Positions 9,636 to 21,629 of a DNA stretch of 64,000 nucleotides are shown in pieces (within the stretch, counting starts at the first letter, position 1; each line of letters begins with the position of its first letter). Under the pieces are notes generated by a model. It was given only the letters and a program-made list of their open reading frames with translations. It made no database searches and was not told the origin of the DNA. Position numbers and translations under genes: made by a program. Source of the DNA: Rutpela maculata (taxonomy: Eukaryota > Arthropoda > Insecta > Coleoptera > Cerambycidae); contig OW386286.2 in assembly GCA_936432065.2 (NCBI GenBank), positions 25,851,179 through 25,915,178 on the forward strand, given 5' to 3'.

Positions 9636-10831
9636 AAGGTATCCAATCGCTCCAAAAACCATCTTGCAGGGAATTTTAAGAGCTACAGGGCATGTAAAGT
9701 TGAACTTCCTTGAACCCTTCGTTTTTGATATTTTTCGGTTTGAAGGGCTCTGGGAAGGTGGTCTTCGCACTCAAATGCAAACTTATAACGGTGATATCTC
9801 AATTAATTTTTATCCTAAAGAAATAAAAAAAACAAAATTTTCTGTAAAAAAAAACTAAATTTTTGTACTGTAGCATTTTTTACGTATCTTCTTTAGTTTT
9901 GAATTATTGTGAGAAAATGAAAATTTTTTAAGAAATTTCAGAAATCATTTCAAACTTCAATCAAACTTTTTTTCAAATCTAGGAATCCCAAACCGGTCAA
10001 ACTTCTGGAACATATTGTTAGTACTTAAATAAAGTAAATTGTAAATGGATTACGTTCAGTTTCAATTCTTGCGGTGAAGCCATTAGCCTTTGGTCTCATT
10101 GCTGATTTTTTCTTCTTTTCATCATAACTCCGTTAGTTTTAATACTAACGACTTTTACTAAAGCTCATTTTAAAGGTCTTTTCAAGTACTTTTAAATCTT
10201 TTCTTTCAAAAATTTCCCGTTTTTCCGGTATTTAACGGTTCGAATTCAGTTTTCGGCGAACAAAAAGTCACCTTCAACGCGTCATAACTCGGTTCGTATT
10301 GCATCTACAGAAATAAAAACAAAAACCAATCGATTTATTGTTTTATAAGCTTCACTTCTGCTTATGATAATTTAAGGTTTTCGAGTTATTCATGAAAAAT
10401 CATTCTAAAACGTGCATTTTTAGATGAAAAATCAACATCGTCAATCACGAATAACTCAAAAAGTGTTGACTCATCAAAAAATTTTATAGAACATTTTTTG
10501 CTTAGAATTTATGCCCCTATCGACTTATTTTGAATGTAATAATTTCCACCCCCGAAAAAGGGTGGCATCCACCAGGGTAAAAGCACACATCGGCACTATA
10601 TAACTTTTGTTCCTTGAGTCATTCCCTAATTACTGTCCAAATGTCACGTCAATCGGTTTGGTACGAAAGAATTTTGAGCGAAAAACCGTCAAACACTGGA
10701 CTAACACTTGTGTATATCATTGTACATGAACGTAAATGTTATATGTTAACGGTACAACAAGCTCGTGATTTGGAAAACTGCTCAGACTCACCCATTTGAT
10801 AGTGCACTGAGCAGCAGTAGGATACCACCAC
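9636..10831. other. Unclassified non-coding stretch
   Basis: AT-rich sequence with repeated phrases of the type CATAACTCGGTTCG and CGAGTTATTCATGAAAAATC, typical of interspersed non-coding repeats. A CCACCCCCGAAAAAGGGTGG stem lies at 10548-10567. The short open frames have no protein signature. Confidence 0.5.
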
Positions 10832-12305
10832 TAGAGATGGGGCATACGGTGATTTTCTCATCACAGCGAGAACTATCACGATCAATTCGTTCATCACTGT
10901 TCTTTCTTTGTATGTAGCAGTGATTATATCACTCTTCAGATCGCTTGTTCCACAAATTTGCGAAGCTTAACATAAACTGCTCTGCGTGCATCGTTATCGC
11001 TGTTTTAATCGTGACTTGTGTAAGCAACCGTGATCGACTCATGCACTCAAAGAAATAGTATAGGTAAATTCAACAAAAAAAAAAAATGGTTAATTTTGTT
11101 AAACTAAATTATATTGATGGTATTTTTAAACAAGAGGTGATTGTTATTTTAATAATTAATAAAAAGTTGTCGTACAACAAAACAAACATTAACTTAAAAA
11201 ATAGATGAATAAGACTATTATTTTTTTCGTCTGACTATTATTTTGTTGAGTTCTGTCAAATTAAACTAGATAATAGTATATTTTATTTTTAACTATTATC
11301 GAATTGTAATTCTAACCCAGTATTAGTTCGCTGTATTGTACTTGGTAGATAAACCAATATTATTGTCGCCTTCTAGAAGTTCTAAAAGAATTACCATAAA
11401 ATTTGCTTGCTTACCACGTAGTCTATTACAGAAATTATTCCCAGATGACGCCACTTACAAATCACTGACAATAATCAATCATGCATTATCTTATACTCTT
11501 ATGAATTTATAGAAAATTAATAACATGATTGCAATGTTCAAATTCTCTCAGGGATCATCGATATATTTGGATGCATCTTATAAACGATCTCTAATCTTTG
11601 GTTTGGGTGGTCTGATGTCTCAATACTGAGATTTTGGCTAACCAAAACAAACTTCATCATACAATAAAGTGTAGATGAACCTAAAAATTAGTTGGTGAAC
11701 AAAAAACAAAGTCGTACTATTTAATTGTAGATCAAATTGAAAATGGTTAGTGAACATAAAAAAATGTCATTGTACTATTTAATTTGTTACAAGAAGATAT
11801 GATTATTAAACTACTATTTGTTTTCGAAAACAAATAAAGTTGTATGACTATTCTTTTCTGATTGATTTAACTATGAAACTAGATAGGCGCGATTCCATAT
11901 GCTCTTTTTGGTTGAATTTACCTATCATTTTCTTTGAGTGTGCAATGCATGAATTAATTGTCAATATGTACCTACTCATTTACAAACTGTATTCTCTATT
12001 TAATAAATTTATAAAAGCTAACTTGTAAGCGTTTATATGCAAAATATAATATAAGAAGCATTTGCGGCTGGTTTTGTAACGACAAAAACAAAGTGTTACC
12101 GACTTGGTTCCTTTATGCTATCAGTTGTCAGATGGAGAACCGAAACATAGCATATGACTGTCAAGGTGTCAAGGTAAATGATGGTGCTGTTCCAGAGAAG
12201 AGTGATTTAATCACCAGTTCATTTTTTACTAATCACTGTTAGTGATTGTTCTTTACAAAGAACTGGTGATTAGTAGCAGTGTTAGTGATCACCATTACAT
12301 TTCTA
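10832..12305. mobile_element. 1.47-kb hAT-like non-autonomous element
   Basis: Ends TAGAGATG at 10832 and CATTTCTA at 12298-12305, inside a near-perfect 8-bp TSD: ACCACCAC at 10824-10831 and ACCACCAT at 12306-12313. Both subterminal regions are crowded with short GTGATT/AATCAC motifs (for example around 10920, 12205-12290), as expected of hAT transposase-binding regions. No transposase frame survives. One mismatch in the TSD and one in the TIR indicate moderate age. Confidence 0.7.
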
Positions 12306-13990
12306 ACCACCATTATGGAGTCGTAATGACGTATTGAACTAGTTGCATTCAAAAAGTGAGTCGTTACCACCCCACTATTTTTAAGATCATCCCAAGTTTC
12401 ACCCTTGGACCAGTTCTATTAAAGTTATTTTCAAAAAAAATCTTATGAATATTATTCACGGGTAACGCCCTTTTTCCTTACATACTGTATTATACAGGGT
12501 AGACCATTAATAATAGGCCATAGTTCAAGAGCAGATTCTTTGAACCAAAATATGAGGATAAAACCTAACATGCTTCAGTAAATTGTTGCTTTGGAAAAAG
12601 ATGCATGGTATCAAAATTGTTATTTATTTTTTCTCTTTTTTGCAATATCTCAATTACCTCTTGACCGATCTTCCCCCAATTTGGTACGGAACATTGAGTT
12701 AGAAGGACGGGAGAAGCAGTCACGTGATCAAAAACGGCATCACTTCATCAACGTGTTATTACCTTTCCATCAAATAGTGACAGTTTGTTTTCCGTGCGAT
12801 TTATTGTGATTTTTACTGATAGTTTGTTAAATTTTGGACAATAAACATTAAAAGGACTATGGTGTCGTGTGCCAAAAGAAGTTGCTCTTCTAGATGGTGT
12901 TGACAAGAAGAAATTAACGGGAATAATATTTCATATCTACTTCTTGCATAGGTAGTGTGAACAACAAACAGAGCCGCATTTAAAAAAAACAGCTAAATAA
13001 ATGTAATAAAATTTTATTATTTAGCGGTCAATAAATATGTATTAATTTGTTTATTTTGTGTTTTATTTGAATACGTTTGTTCTAATTCTTTTTGCTAAAA
13101 ATCTTGCATTTATTGAATTCAACATTTTTTTGCGTTATTCAGATAGGCTGTCTCGTCGGGGTACAAAGTTCTTATAATTTTAAATAATCCGGGTCTGTCA
13201 AAACCACCATTTTGTTCCTACATTTAGCCACGCCTACCGGTGACGTTCAATCTATAGGAAATTTGTACAGGATGCCATCTCCTTATATTCTAACTCAATG
13301 GTACGGAAACATTCTTTAAGCTAAGAAAAAACCATTTATAGGGTGTCTCACCAAGAAATGTATCGATCGATATAGGGAAAAGTACGCACCAGAAAATCCA
13401 ACTAAAATAATTACAAGCATCTGGTACTTCCGGTTATTTTAAATGGAAGACCCCATATATTGTAGTGTTTTTGAAAGTAGCATAAAATTCTGACTCAAAA
13501 ACATGTAGGATACCCTATGCCTAAACCCAGCTGTTTCAGAGATATTTGACATTTAAAGGTGTCATGGTTTACTGTTGTGATTTTCTCCTCAGACAGAATA
13601 GTATTTGAAATTATTATAGAAAAACAAAGAACTCAATATTTATCTTTAAAATTATGTTCACTTAAACTTTACTGATGGTGCTTACTTGAAGCACGAGTGC
13701 CTGTTGGGTATAGCAAGGCTCGAGTCATATACAGAAGGCAGGACTACGACGTGAAAGAAGGCACTGTGTGAAAATACCAAATGTTAAAATTATTGTTAAA
13801 ATTGTAAAAACATTAGTAATTTAGAAAATAAGGCATACCTATACACTTAAAAACTATATATGTAAAAAGTACTGAAACAGGACATCGAAAATGTTCAAAG
13901 ATATTTAAAATAATCATAGTGTGCAGCTAAATAGTTTAAAAACTGAACAAAAAAGAAAGCAGATAGAAAATGGTTGATAAGTCAGTTTTT

Positions 13991-14614
13991 AACAATTTTC
14001 AAAATGTCCGTCTGTCCGTCCGTCACGTTTCTTGTAAGCACGATAACTTAAGAAAGAAAAGTCCGATTGTATTGAAATTTAGAAAGTAAGTTAGTGTTAG
14101 CAAGAGGAAGAACTCTATTATTTTTGAAGAAAATCGATCGGTAAATAAAAAAAGTTATTAATTATTTAATTTAAAAAAATATATATTCTCTTAATTTTTG
14201 TCGCTTCTACTAAAATGGAAATCTTGCGAAATATTATCTCCATAATATATTTTTTTTTGTTTATGAATTTTACTAATATATATTTCATAGAAGTACGAGT
14301 TGAAATATGTATGATTGTCGAAAGATATAGGTATATCACAGACAATCAATTTTCGTAGCAATGTGTGGTGGCGCAGCGGCTAAAGCTTTGCGTTGCAATC
14401 CAAAGGTCCCGTGTTCGAATCCCACACAGGTTGAATATTTTTTTTTCATTTTTTTTATATAATTTTTTTCACAACAAAGATGGTATCAGAAAATTTAGGA
14501 TGTCCAAAAACTAACATTATTTACAAGAAAACTGCGAAGAGTATACTATAGAATGTGTAACAATTATATATAAAAAGCCTAGTAAATTGCCGAAGAGTAC
14601 GTTTTTAGCTTGTT
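13991..14614 (+). repeat. tRNA-like interspersed repeat, copy 2
   Basis: Uninterrupted relative of 2349-2947 plus 6577-6793. It shares a short TCCGTC tract, CACGTTTCTTGTAAGCACG and AAAATCGATCGGTAAAT, then the tRNA-like body at 14363-14432 and a roughly 180-bp tail. It provides the empty site for the Jockey insertion in copy 1. Confidence 0.75.
14363..14432 (+). ncRNA. tRNA-like body with pol III box A and box B
   Basis: Box A is TGGCGCAGCGG (14369-14379) and box B is GTTCGAATCC (14413-14422), with tRNA-like spacing. A CTTTG/CAAAG anticodon-like stem encloses about 10 nt rather than 7, and the T stem and acceptor do not pair well. It is therefore a tRNA-derived SINE-type head rather than a functional tRNA gene. 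Whether it is transcribed is unknown. Confidence 0.6.
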
Positions 14615-15830
14615 ATTTTATCGAGATCTCGACTTAAACATTTCAAAGGCCATAGAATTTAAGTAGTTGTAAGAAAATTTGTCAAAATCATTTCGAAAAT
14701 AGTTAAAAATCTTATTCCAGCAAAAGTTATAATAAATCTTGGGAAATTTTCTCATAGCACAGTGTTTTATTGATCGTTATAGTACTCCCGATCTAAGCAA
14801 TTGAACCTACTTTTTCCCTGAGCAGAGTCTCGTTTGCTTAGGCAGACAATCATGCTAAAAATGTTTGTTATATGCTTTCTTTATGTGTATTAAAGTTTGG
14901 TAGACACTTAGTCTCCTGGCGGCCAACTGACAAGTATTATCATTATTTCATCATTTTTCATATAAAAGGGTATAAATATAACATTACAATAACCTTTATA
15001 ACTGTCTTCGTGTAAAAGATACTAACTTGCTTTTTGGCATGTAAAAAGAACACGAGAAGAGCTGCACTCTACAATTCAATTATATTCAATAATAGTACAC
15101 CAAGAGTTCCATTTTTGACGTTACATTTTGTAAACTTCAAACCGCGAAAACTTGCTTAGGTTAAATGGAACACCCTATATTTTTTTACATCAAGTTATGT
15201 CAAATTAAATTCCTTTTTTTTTGATATAAGCATTGTGGGGGTTTAAGTTACTTTTTGAAATATTTGCGATTTTCTTAGAAATTCAAGAACTGTTAGTAAA
15301 AATTTTATCAAATTAACCATGATTAGAAACAATCAGTAATGTCATTCTCTTATGTCAAAAAAATGCCACCGCGTTTAAATTACACCCACGAAGACTCTCT
15401 CAATTTGTTTTTTATTTATGAAGAGTGCAGCTCCCCTCGTGTTCTTTTTACATGCCAAAAAATATCTTTTACACGAAGAAAGTTATAAAGGTTATTGTAA
15501 ACCATGACACGTGTCAAATTTTTCTTTAAATGTCACATATCTCCGAAACGGCTGTGTTTAGGCACAGGGTATCACATGTTCTTGACTCAGAATTTTATGA
15601 TCTTTTCGAAAACCCTAAAATATATAGGGTGTTCCATTTAAAATAAGCAAGTTGGTATTGACTTCCGGTATAACCGGAAGTGCCAGATGCTTGCAATTAT
15701 TTTAGTTAGATTGGCCACACTGCCATTAGGAGCTCCCTAAATTTTCAAAATTTTCTGGTGCGTACTTTTCCCAATATTGATCGATGCAGTTCCTGGTGAG
15801 ACACCCTGTATATTACATCACGCTAGTCCC

Positions 15831-16316
15831 AATTTGAGTTTGTTTTCAAAGAATTTTTGAGATCTATGTGGCAGTTTTCTCGAAAACAATTGGAATTATC
15901 AAGTCTTATCAAGTGTACCTTTTTTACGTAGAAATGATTCCTGCATGAGATTTTCTGGTCAAAAGTGCTACTACGTCTCGTAAAAAAAAGAGAAAAAAAT
16001 ATTCATCAACCGGTGTAGCTGGTAACGTCTTAGTTCTGTCATTTACGTACAATTTCATTAGTTTGACATTTTGACAGAACTAAGACGTTACCAAAGCCAC
16101 TTTTCAATAAATACAATTTGTTCTTTTCAAATTGAGTTTGTTTTCAAAGAATTCTTGAAAACTTTGCCGCAATTTTCTCGAAAACGGTGAGAAATATCAA
16201 GTTCTATCAAGTGTACCTTATTACGTAGAAATGACTCCCACCTGAGATTTTCTAGTTAAAAGTGCCACTACGTTTCGTATCAAAAAATAGAAAAAATATT
16301 CATCATCAGGTACAAC
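15831..16316 (+). repeat. 190-bp direct duplication split by a hairpin
   Basis: Two diverged copies (15831-16020 and 16129-16316) share AATTTGAGTTTGTTTTCAAA, TATCAAGTGTACCTT, ACGTAGAAATGA and AATATTCATCA. They are separated by a perfect inverted repeat at 16021-16092. Confidence 0.75.
16021..16092. repeat. 72-bp perfect-ended hairpin
   Basis: The first 21 bases, beginning GGTAACGTCTTAGTTCTGTC, are repeated exactly as their complement at 16072-16092, around a 30-bp loop. It could be a minimal MITE or a deletion derivative of one. Confidence 0.8.
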
Positions 16317-16523
16317 TCATGAGGCGCCCTCCACGAACTAGCGTGATGTAATATATAGATTATTATTTCTTAGCTTAAAAAATGTTCCCTTACCAAATTG
16401 GGAAAAGATCGGTCAATAGGTAGTTGAGATATTGTAAAAAAAAATTGATCTTTGGTTATATCCTCATATTTTGATCCAAAAAATCTACCCTTGAATTATG
16501 GCCTATTATTAATGGTCCACCAT

Positions 16524-17577
16524 ATAGTTGTTGTGACATTTTCAGTTGTTCCTTTGTAGTTTCTGGAAGCATAATAATAGATTTTCTGAGTCGATTAATT
16601 TCTTATTTAATTGGGCTTACATTGTAAGTAGTTTTGGAAACAGTTTATGGAAGAAACTGACCAAATTATCTGATTGAACGATATTTACGTAGAACTTCTT
16701 AATTACCGATGATAATTAGAAATAATTAAATTGCTTTTAAAACGCCGTGTCAAATTATAATTAATGGTAGTATAAGTATAAATAATAACTATAATTTATT
16801 TTAATTACTCTACCTATATAATATCGTGTTAACCTATGAAATCACTAGTTGCTTCGATAATCACGCAGAAAATTCCCACCAATTAAATACAAAAATAGAA
16901 ACGAAACAATAACAGCGCGGTTTGCACGTTAAGTAAAACTGACATAAATTATAGTTTACAACTTTTAACCTAATAACAGCGTCTTACGGTATTGCATAAT
17001 GTCTTGGCGTCTATTTAAGTATTAATTGAAATAGCATTCCATTTAGAGATGTTCTTTTCAAAACAATTTCTAAGAAAATTATTCTGCAAGTGTATTTGCT
17101 TTAAACTTTTAATTATGCACAGTTCTTTATTTATTAATATATCTAATCACAGTTATTTATTTCTAGGCAATATACGCACTTTATACCTAAAGTATTTCAT
17201 GAAGTATGGAAAACGTCTTAACCTCATGCCTTGCCAGTGTGTTATTTATGAACATGAAATTTTCTCATGACAGACATTCTCTACCATTTTTGGGGTCTGC
17301 TTTCTACCCATCTTTGTACCTTTTCATATTAACGGTTTGCTGAAATGTTTAATCAATTCAAATTATCATCTTAAAATATTATGAAATATGCATTTGTGGT
17401 TCAATTTTCAAACATATTTAACTGTCTTCAAACAAGAAAGAAGGTGCCCATATTATTCATGCGTGTTTTATTTAAATAGATAACAAGATAATTCCTGGTT
17501 AGGCAGGCCATTATCAAATTTAGAGAAATATAATTACTACTTAGAGGTCCTTTTCGTTTCTTGAGTCATTTGGCTAC
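16524..17577. other. AT-rich stretch without recognisable gene
   Basis: Both strands were read; only short open frames (the longest 73 codons near 17049) without recognisable motifs. No clear repeats. Confidence 0.55.
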
Positions 17578-17860
17578 AGATTCAACGGAACTAACACAAC
17601 TTCAAAGACTCGCCTGTTTGGAAGTCACAGAGGCAATATACACGACTCCTACAGCACTGTTGGACCTTGTATCCCTTCACCTGATGATTAAGACTGAGAG
17701 TCGGAAAGCGGCGTGCAGATAGAGGTGGTGGTCAGCGGAAGGATAAGGGAGAACTACTCGGTCACACAAGTGTCCTATCCGATCAGACCTGCCGATATCG
17801 CCTGGTACACACACGGATCGGAGTATGTGGATAGTATGTCGGGTGCACCAAAGAAAGCTG
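17578..17860 (+). pseudogene. I-group LINE fragment (RT end and start of RNase H)
   Basis: The frame reads STELTQLQRLACLEVTEAI, then TTPTALLDLVSLHLMIKTES. This is the LQRLACLG...TTPTAALE block that follows the RT thumb in RNase H-bearing LINEs. After a stop and frame change it reads DIAWYTHGSEY, the beginning of RNase H. The same family recurs at 31640-32957 (plus) and 34038-35385 (minus). Heavily decayed. Confidence 0.7.
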
Positions 17861-18204
17861 CACTTTTTGATTTGAACAAAAAACGACTAAATACTAAGAA
17901 ATACTCATGTAAATGAACTGCTCTTATGACTCAATCATCTTCTTCATCTTCCAATTCATCTCTGGAACAAAATAATTATATAATATTATTATATTAATAT
18001 TGGATCAACAAAGCAATATTATGATCTTGAAACTGTGAAACGAATTTAAAAATAACACAGCCCCACAAAAAAAAATAAAAGTTCAAAGCAACAAACCAGA
18101 CCCATGTATGTATTTTCGGTTGCTGAATCCGAATCCGGGGTCAAAAAAAATCGTACACCCCCAAAATCATTAGCTATAGCCAAAAAACACTCCTTAAATA
18201 GGAT

Positions 18205-20044
18205 CAGAGCCGGATTGACCCACCGGGAAACCGGGAAGTTCCCGGTAGGCCGCAGGCCTAACGGGGCCGGTGGCCAGCGGCCAAGTAGTCAAAATTTTCA
18301 ATTTCTCGTTTTTTGTTAAAATTTCAATAATTAGAATCAGAATGAATACAGACCTGCTATTCCTTCGTAAAATTGTATCATTTCTGTTTCCTAGAACACT
18401 TTTGCATATCGAGTATCATCAGATTACTGTTGTTGCAATTAAAACTTATTTTGTCCCTGAATTCTCTACATTATAATATGCGGAACATGCCGACAACTGA
18501 TAACTGATATGAGTTTATGAATGGCTGCTCTGCGGTACTTTTGAACAAATAAACTTGCATATTAATAATAAAACAATTCTGAGCTGATTAATTACGATAT
18601 TTTAAGAAATACAAAACTTGCAAAATATGAGTATTGAGTATTGAGTGGATACGAGACAGAACAGGAACTTCTCAATAGAAATGGGTGATTGGCCAATCTG
18701 CTACTTTTTAATTTTCATTCTCATTCACAGCGACAAAACAAGCTGTGAGCTTTGGCTGTTAGCTACGGCCTTGTCGTTTGTTGTCACAGTAGTAGCGGTT
18801 TGCGACGTTTGCGTTTTCACAACCCATCTTTACCTTTAACTCATTGAAAAGTAACGTAGAGATGGGGTAGTAGAGAGTGGAATGTGGAATGATTTAGTTC
18901 AGTTCAGCAAGTTCAGTTGAGTACTTTGCGTTTTTAAAATGGATGAAGACAAAGCAAAAAAGCGGAAATATGAAGGTGGAGCAGAGAAAGTGAGAGAGAA
19001 GAGGGAAAAAAACTAAAATCGGAAGCAGCAAAATGCCACACCATAACAGAGTTATTTACAAAAAATCTGAAACAGAAGTTGCAGTTGGCCCACTGTTGTC
19101 TTTGCAGTCTGAAAAACCTTCAACCTCGACCTCCATTGTCCCCGAAGTTCAAATAAGGAAAACGAAGAAAATGTTCGACGAACTTGTGTTTGATGATCCT
19201 GCGACTAATGCAGAAAATTCATACACTGACACTATAATAAATACTTTTCAGGAACGGTTCAAAGAACAAGAAGATTTATATCTAGAGTTCGCCACACTCG
19301 ACATAAAAAATTATAATCAGGAAATATCTTCTGATTTCACAAGAATATGTCAAGTTTTAAAAAAATTTCACAGTGATATTACTTCGGATGCTTTAATATC
19401 AGAACAAAATTGCCTGTTTTGAAATTTAAATATTGAAGAAGCTCGCATTGAATATGAACAACGCCAAGAACAAGACACAGACACAGAAGATGAAGTCGAA
19501 CGGGAAGAAGATAATGAAGGACAGAATGAAAAATGTTCTGCATCTAAATTGCGCCGTTGTCGCAATTGCATAAGATGTGTAAATGACGTACTAGAAAAGT
19601 ACAACTTATTTGGTTCAGCGTATAAAGCCTTACACATGGCCTGCAAGGACATACTAACTCAATCTGTAACTCAAGTAGAGTGTGAAAGACATTTTTCGAA
19701 GTTAAAAATCATAAAAAATCGATTAAGATTAAGTCTTTCACAAGATCATTTGGATCAATTAATGGCCGAAAAAGCTTTCCTGGCGGACATTTCTAATGAG
19801 ACTATCATAGACAAACTGTCTTGCAAAAGCAGTCCTCTTGCAAAGCTACTTTACTTAAATCTTAATTTTGATTAATTTTTTTTCTTGTTGTGTAAACTAC
19901 ACATCTAAGTAGTATAATATAGTTTCTCAAATAAAATATTCCAGTATTTAATTTTCTGTATCATTAATTTTTTGTAGTACTTGTAGGGGGGCCGGTGCCC
20001 GGACACCATTTCCCGGTATGATATTTCCTGCCAATCCGGCCCTG
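18205..20044 (+). mobile_element. hAT element, internally deleted, TSD AATAGGAT
   Basis: Terminal repeats CAGAGCCGGATTG (18205-18217) and CAATCCGGCCCTG (20032-20044), with a perfect 8-bp TSD AATAGGAT at 18197-18204 and 20045-20052. The 1840-bp body holds a shortened transposase (18939-19875). Subterminal GC-rich CCGGGAAACCGGGAAG tracts lie at the left end and CCCGG motifs at the right. It was inserted into the left arm of the giant foldback, so it is younger than that element. Confidence 0.92.
18939..19875 (+). pseudogene. hAT transposase remnant with HATC dimerisation domain
   Basis: It begins at an ATG at 18939 with a basic stretch (KAKKRKYEGGAEKVREKREK). Within about 100 bases it passes through two frame changes into a frame that runs from 19033 to 19875 with one in-frame TGA at 19420-19422. 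The N-terminal piece (about 130 codons) lacks a BED finger and the DDE core; an internal deletion joins it to the C-terminal region. The end matches the hAT C-terminal dimerisation domain: a Cys-rich RRCRNCIRC lead-in, then VECERHFSKLKIIKNRLR and LDQLMAEKAFL. It cannot make active transposase. Full hAT transposases are about 600-700 residues; about 280 codons remain here. Confidence 0.85.
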
Positions 20045-21629
20045 AATAGGATAAAAAGAAGATTAAGCTACCAGAATCGTTGTTACATCTTAATCAATCG
20101 AATTATACAATTTAAGGTTAAACAGCAGCGTACATACAATAGATATGAAACACACCCCCAGGGAGGGGCGAAAACTAGCCCCCATATATAAAAAAATCGA
20201 TCCAAAACTGCAATGACTGCTGAAAAAGCTCGAAATGTCTAAGTTTTGTTAAAGTGTTAAGAAACTACATCAGGTGCGACGTAATCTTCATAAATTGCCC
20301 TATAGATTTGAGAACAACCACCTTTAAGTTCAAAGGACACGAGAAAAACAAGAAAAAACGTAAAATCCAACAGGATTTCTATTTTCATGGATGCTATGAT
20401 TGGCTGAAATTGCGTAGTACTCTAAAATAGAACCAGAAACTTACGTACCATCAACATCCTACACTGTCAACCCTCAGAGGGTGTGAAAACTACCCCCTGT
20501 GTAAGATTTAACTATAAAAAGTTATAGCGACTTCTATAAAAATTCGAAACACCTGCGTTGTGTGGAAGAGAGTAGAAACTAGACTATGTTCGACGATGTG
20601 CTTGAAAACCACCCCCACGGGGTTGCGAGATACTACCCCTCTATCTGTAGGGATAAACTAACCGGATTTATATTTTTATGGATGCTAAGATTGGCAAAAA
20701 TCGCGTTGCACACTTAGAGATTGAAACTCATGTCCTATAAATGTTATTAAGTAACACCCCCAGAAAGGATGTAAACTACCGTAATTCAAGATGTAACGAA
20801 AAAGCTATACTGTTGCTTATTCGTTTCATTTCCATAGTTTTTTTTATAGTATAGGGGTGGCGTCTCTCAACTCCGTGGGGGTGGTTTTCAAACACAACGT
20901 CGAACATAGTCTAGTTTCTTCTCTCTTCTTTCGAATTTTTATAGAAGTCACTGTAACTTTTTATAGTCAAACCTTCCATAGGGAGGTAGGTTTTCACACC
21001 CTCAACGTAAGTTTTTAATTCTATTTTAGAGTACTACGCAATTTCAGCCAATCATGGTACGTAAGTTTCTAATTCTATTTTAGAGTACTACGCAATTTCA
21101 GCCAATCATAGCATCCATGAAAATAGAAATCCTGTTGCATTTTACGTTTTTTGTTGTTTTTCTCGCGTCCTTTAAACTTGGGGGTGGTTGTTCTCAACTC
21201 TTTATGAAGATTACGTCGGATCTGATGCAGTTTCTTATCACTTTAACAAAACTTAGACATTTTGAGCTTCTTCAGCAGTCATTACTGTTTTGGATCGATT
21301 TTTTTATATATGGGGGCTAGTTTTCGCCCCTCCCTGGGGTATGTAATGTATGTACGCTGCTGTTTAACCTTGATTTATATAATTCGATTAATTAAGAAGT
21401 AGCAACTATTCTCGTAGCTTAATATTCTTTTTACCCCATTTCAGGAGTGTTTTTTGGCTCTAGCTAATGATTGTGGGGTTGTACGATTTTTTTTTACCCC
21501 GAATTCGGATTCAGCGACCGAAAATACATAGGAATACATGGGTCTGGTTCGCTGCTTTGAACTTTTTTTTTGTGGGGCTGTGTAATCGATCAAAAGCATA
21601 CCTTTTATTATATTAATTGCTGCATTGTC

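Larger units (their letters stand above)
13339..15808. mobile_element. Inner foldback element with TAGGGTGTCTCACC ends
   Basis: The left arm (13339 to about 13572) pairs with 15500-15808, sharing AAAAGTACGCACC/GGTGCGTACTTTT, a CCGGTTAT/ATAACCGG segment and GTGTCATGGTTTA/TAAACCATGACAC. A TA flanks each end (13337-13338 and 15809-15810). The next stretch of the right arm (15410-15500) pairs instead with 14985-15095. About 1.4 kb (13573-14975) has therefore been inserted into the left arm, including the second tRNA-like repeat. The terminal motif resembles that of the 179-2056 element. Confidence 0.7.
12495..16523. mobile_element. Outer foldback element with CAGGGTAGACCATTAATAAT ends
   Basis: The first about 200 bp (12495-12700; GACCATTAATAATAGGCC, AATATGAGGATAAAACC, ATATCTCAATTACCTC and a GACCGATC segment) recur inverted at 16370-16523. 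The arms therefore enclose about 3.7 kb, most of it a second foldback (13339-15808) and a duplicated non-coding segment. No transposase is present. Confidence 0.65.
18056..21582. mobile_element. Giant foldback element, CACAGCC family, TSD TAA
   Basis: Termini are CACAGCCCCACAA at 18056 and TTGTGGGGCTGTG at 21570-21582, flanked by TAA (18053-18055 and 21583-21585). Apart from a nested hAT element (18205-20044) the two halves are inverted copies almost to the centre near 20756, so each arm is roughly 0.84 kb. For example ACTATGTTCGACG at 20582 pairs with CGTCGAACATAGT at 20911, and GGGAGGGGCGAAAACTAG at 20161 with its complement at 21319. The original element was about 1.7 kb. The right arm has an extra tandem repeat of a roughly 58-bp segment (21003-21115). 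No open frame of its own. The TWA target suggests PIF/Harbinger-type chemistry, and the CAC...GTG ends would also suit CACTA elements; unresolved. Confidence 0.85.

Noticed and set aside
14363..14432. Functional tRNA gene
   Set aside because: Boxes A and B are good, but the T stem and acceptor do not pair and the anticodon loop is too long; it is embedded in a repeat with a second copy.
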